Under the pieces are notes generated by a model. It was not told the DNA's origin. It was given only the letters and a program-made list of their open reading frames with translations, and made no database searches. This document shows, one piece after another, positions 5,886 through 5,893 of a DNA stretch of 5,893 nucleotides. This stretch comes from an uncultured Butyricicoccus sp. (GTDB lineage Bacteria > Bacillota > Clostridia > Oscillospirales > Butyricicoccaceae): NCBI GenBank assembly GCA_959018045.1, contig CAUEJN010000072.1, positions 1 to 5,893 on the forward strand, given 5' to 3'. Both the position numbers and the translations under genes were made by a program. Numbering within the stretch: position 1 is the stretch's first letter; each line of letters begins with the position of its first letter.

Positions 5886-5893
5886 AATCCCCT

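Overview
The window carries a complete five-gene high-affinity ABC importer of the hydrophobic/branched-chain amino acid (Liv/HAAT) family: lipoprotein binding protein, two permeases, two ATPases. It is followed by a cytidylate-kinase-like gene, all on the + strand. Coding DNA is moderately GC-rich, ribosome binding sites are strong (AGGAGG, GAGGTG), the binding protein is a lipoprotein with an LTGC lipobox, and the leader is AT-rich. Together these suggest a Gram-positive anaerobe of the Clostridia, most likely an Oscillospirales/Ruminococcaceae-type gut bacterium. That assignment is inference; no marker gene is present.

Layout: 1-273 is an AT-rich leader with a good sigma-A-type promoter (TATACA, 17 nt, TATAAT), a small inverted repeat upstream of it and a stem-loop in the 5' untranslated region. 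274-1452 encodes the solute-binding lipoprotein. 1453-1624 is non-coding and holds two strong hairpins. The first has a T-rich 3' flank and looks like a leaky terminator between the binding-protein gene and the rest of the operon. 1625-5068 holds livH, livM, livG and livF, separated by 1-16 nt and each with its own ribosome binding site. 5069-5138 holds a likely promoter for the last gene. 5139-5774 encodes a Cytidylate_kin2-type P-loop protein. 5790-5885 is a run of back-to-back hairpins that looks like a dispersed intergenic repeat rather than a simple terminator.

How it works together: the lipoprotein captures the amino acid outside the membrane, LivH and LivM form the channel, and LivG and LivF hydrolyse ATP on the cytoplasmic side. 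The separate promoter, the hairpin after the first gene and a different codon preference all fit a binding protein made in excess over the membrane and ATPase subunits. The kinase-like gene has no obvious link to transport and is probably just a neighbour.

The protein content is ordinary and well known. I found no new enzyme system, mobile element, CRISPR array or RNA gene. The points worth a second look are the non-coding structures.
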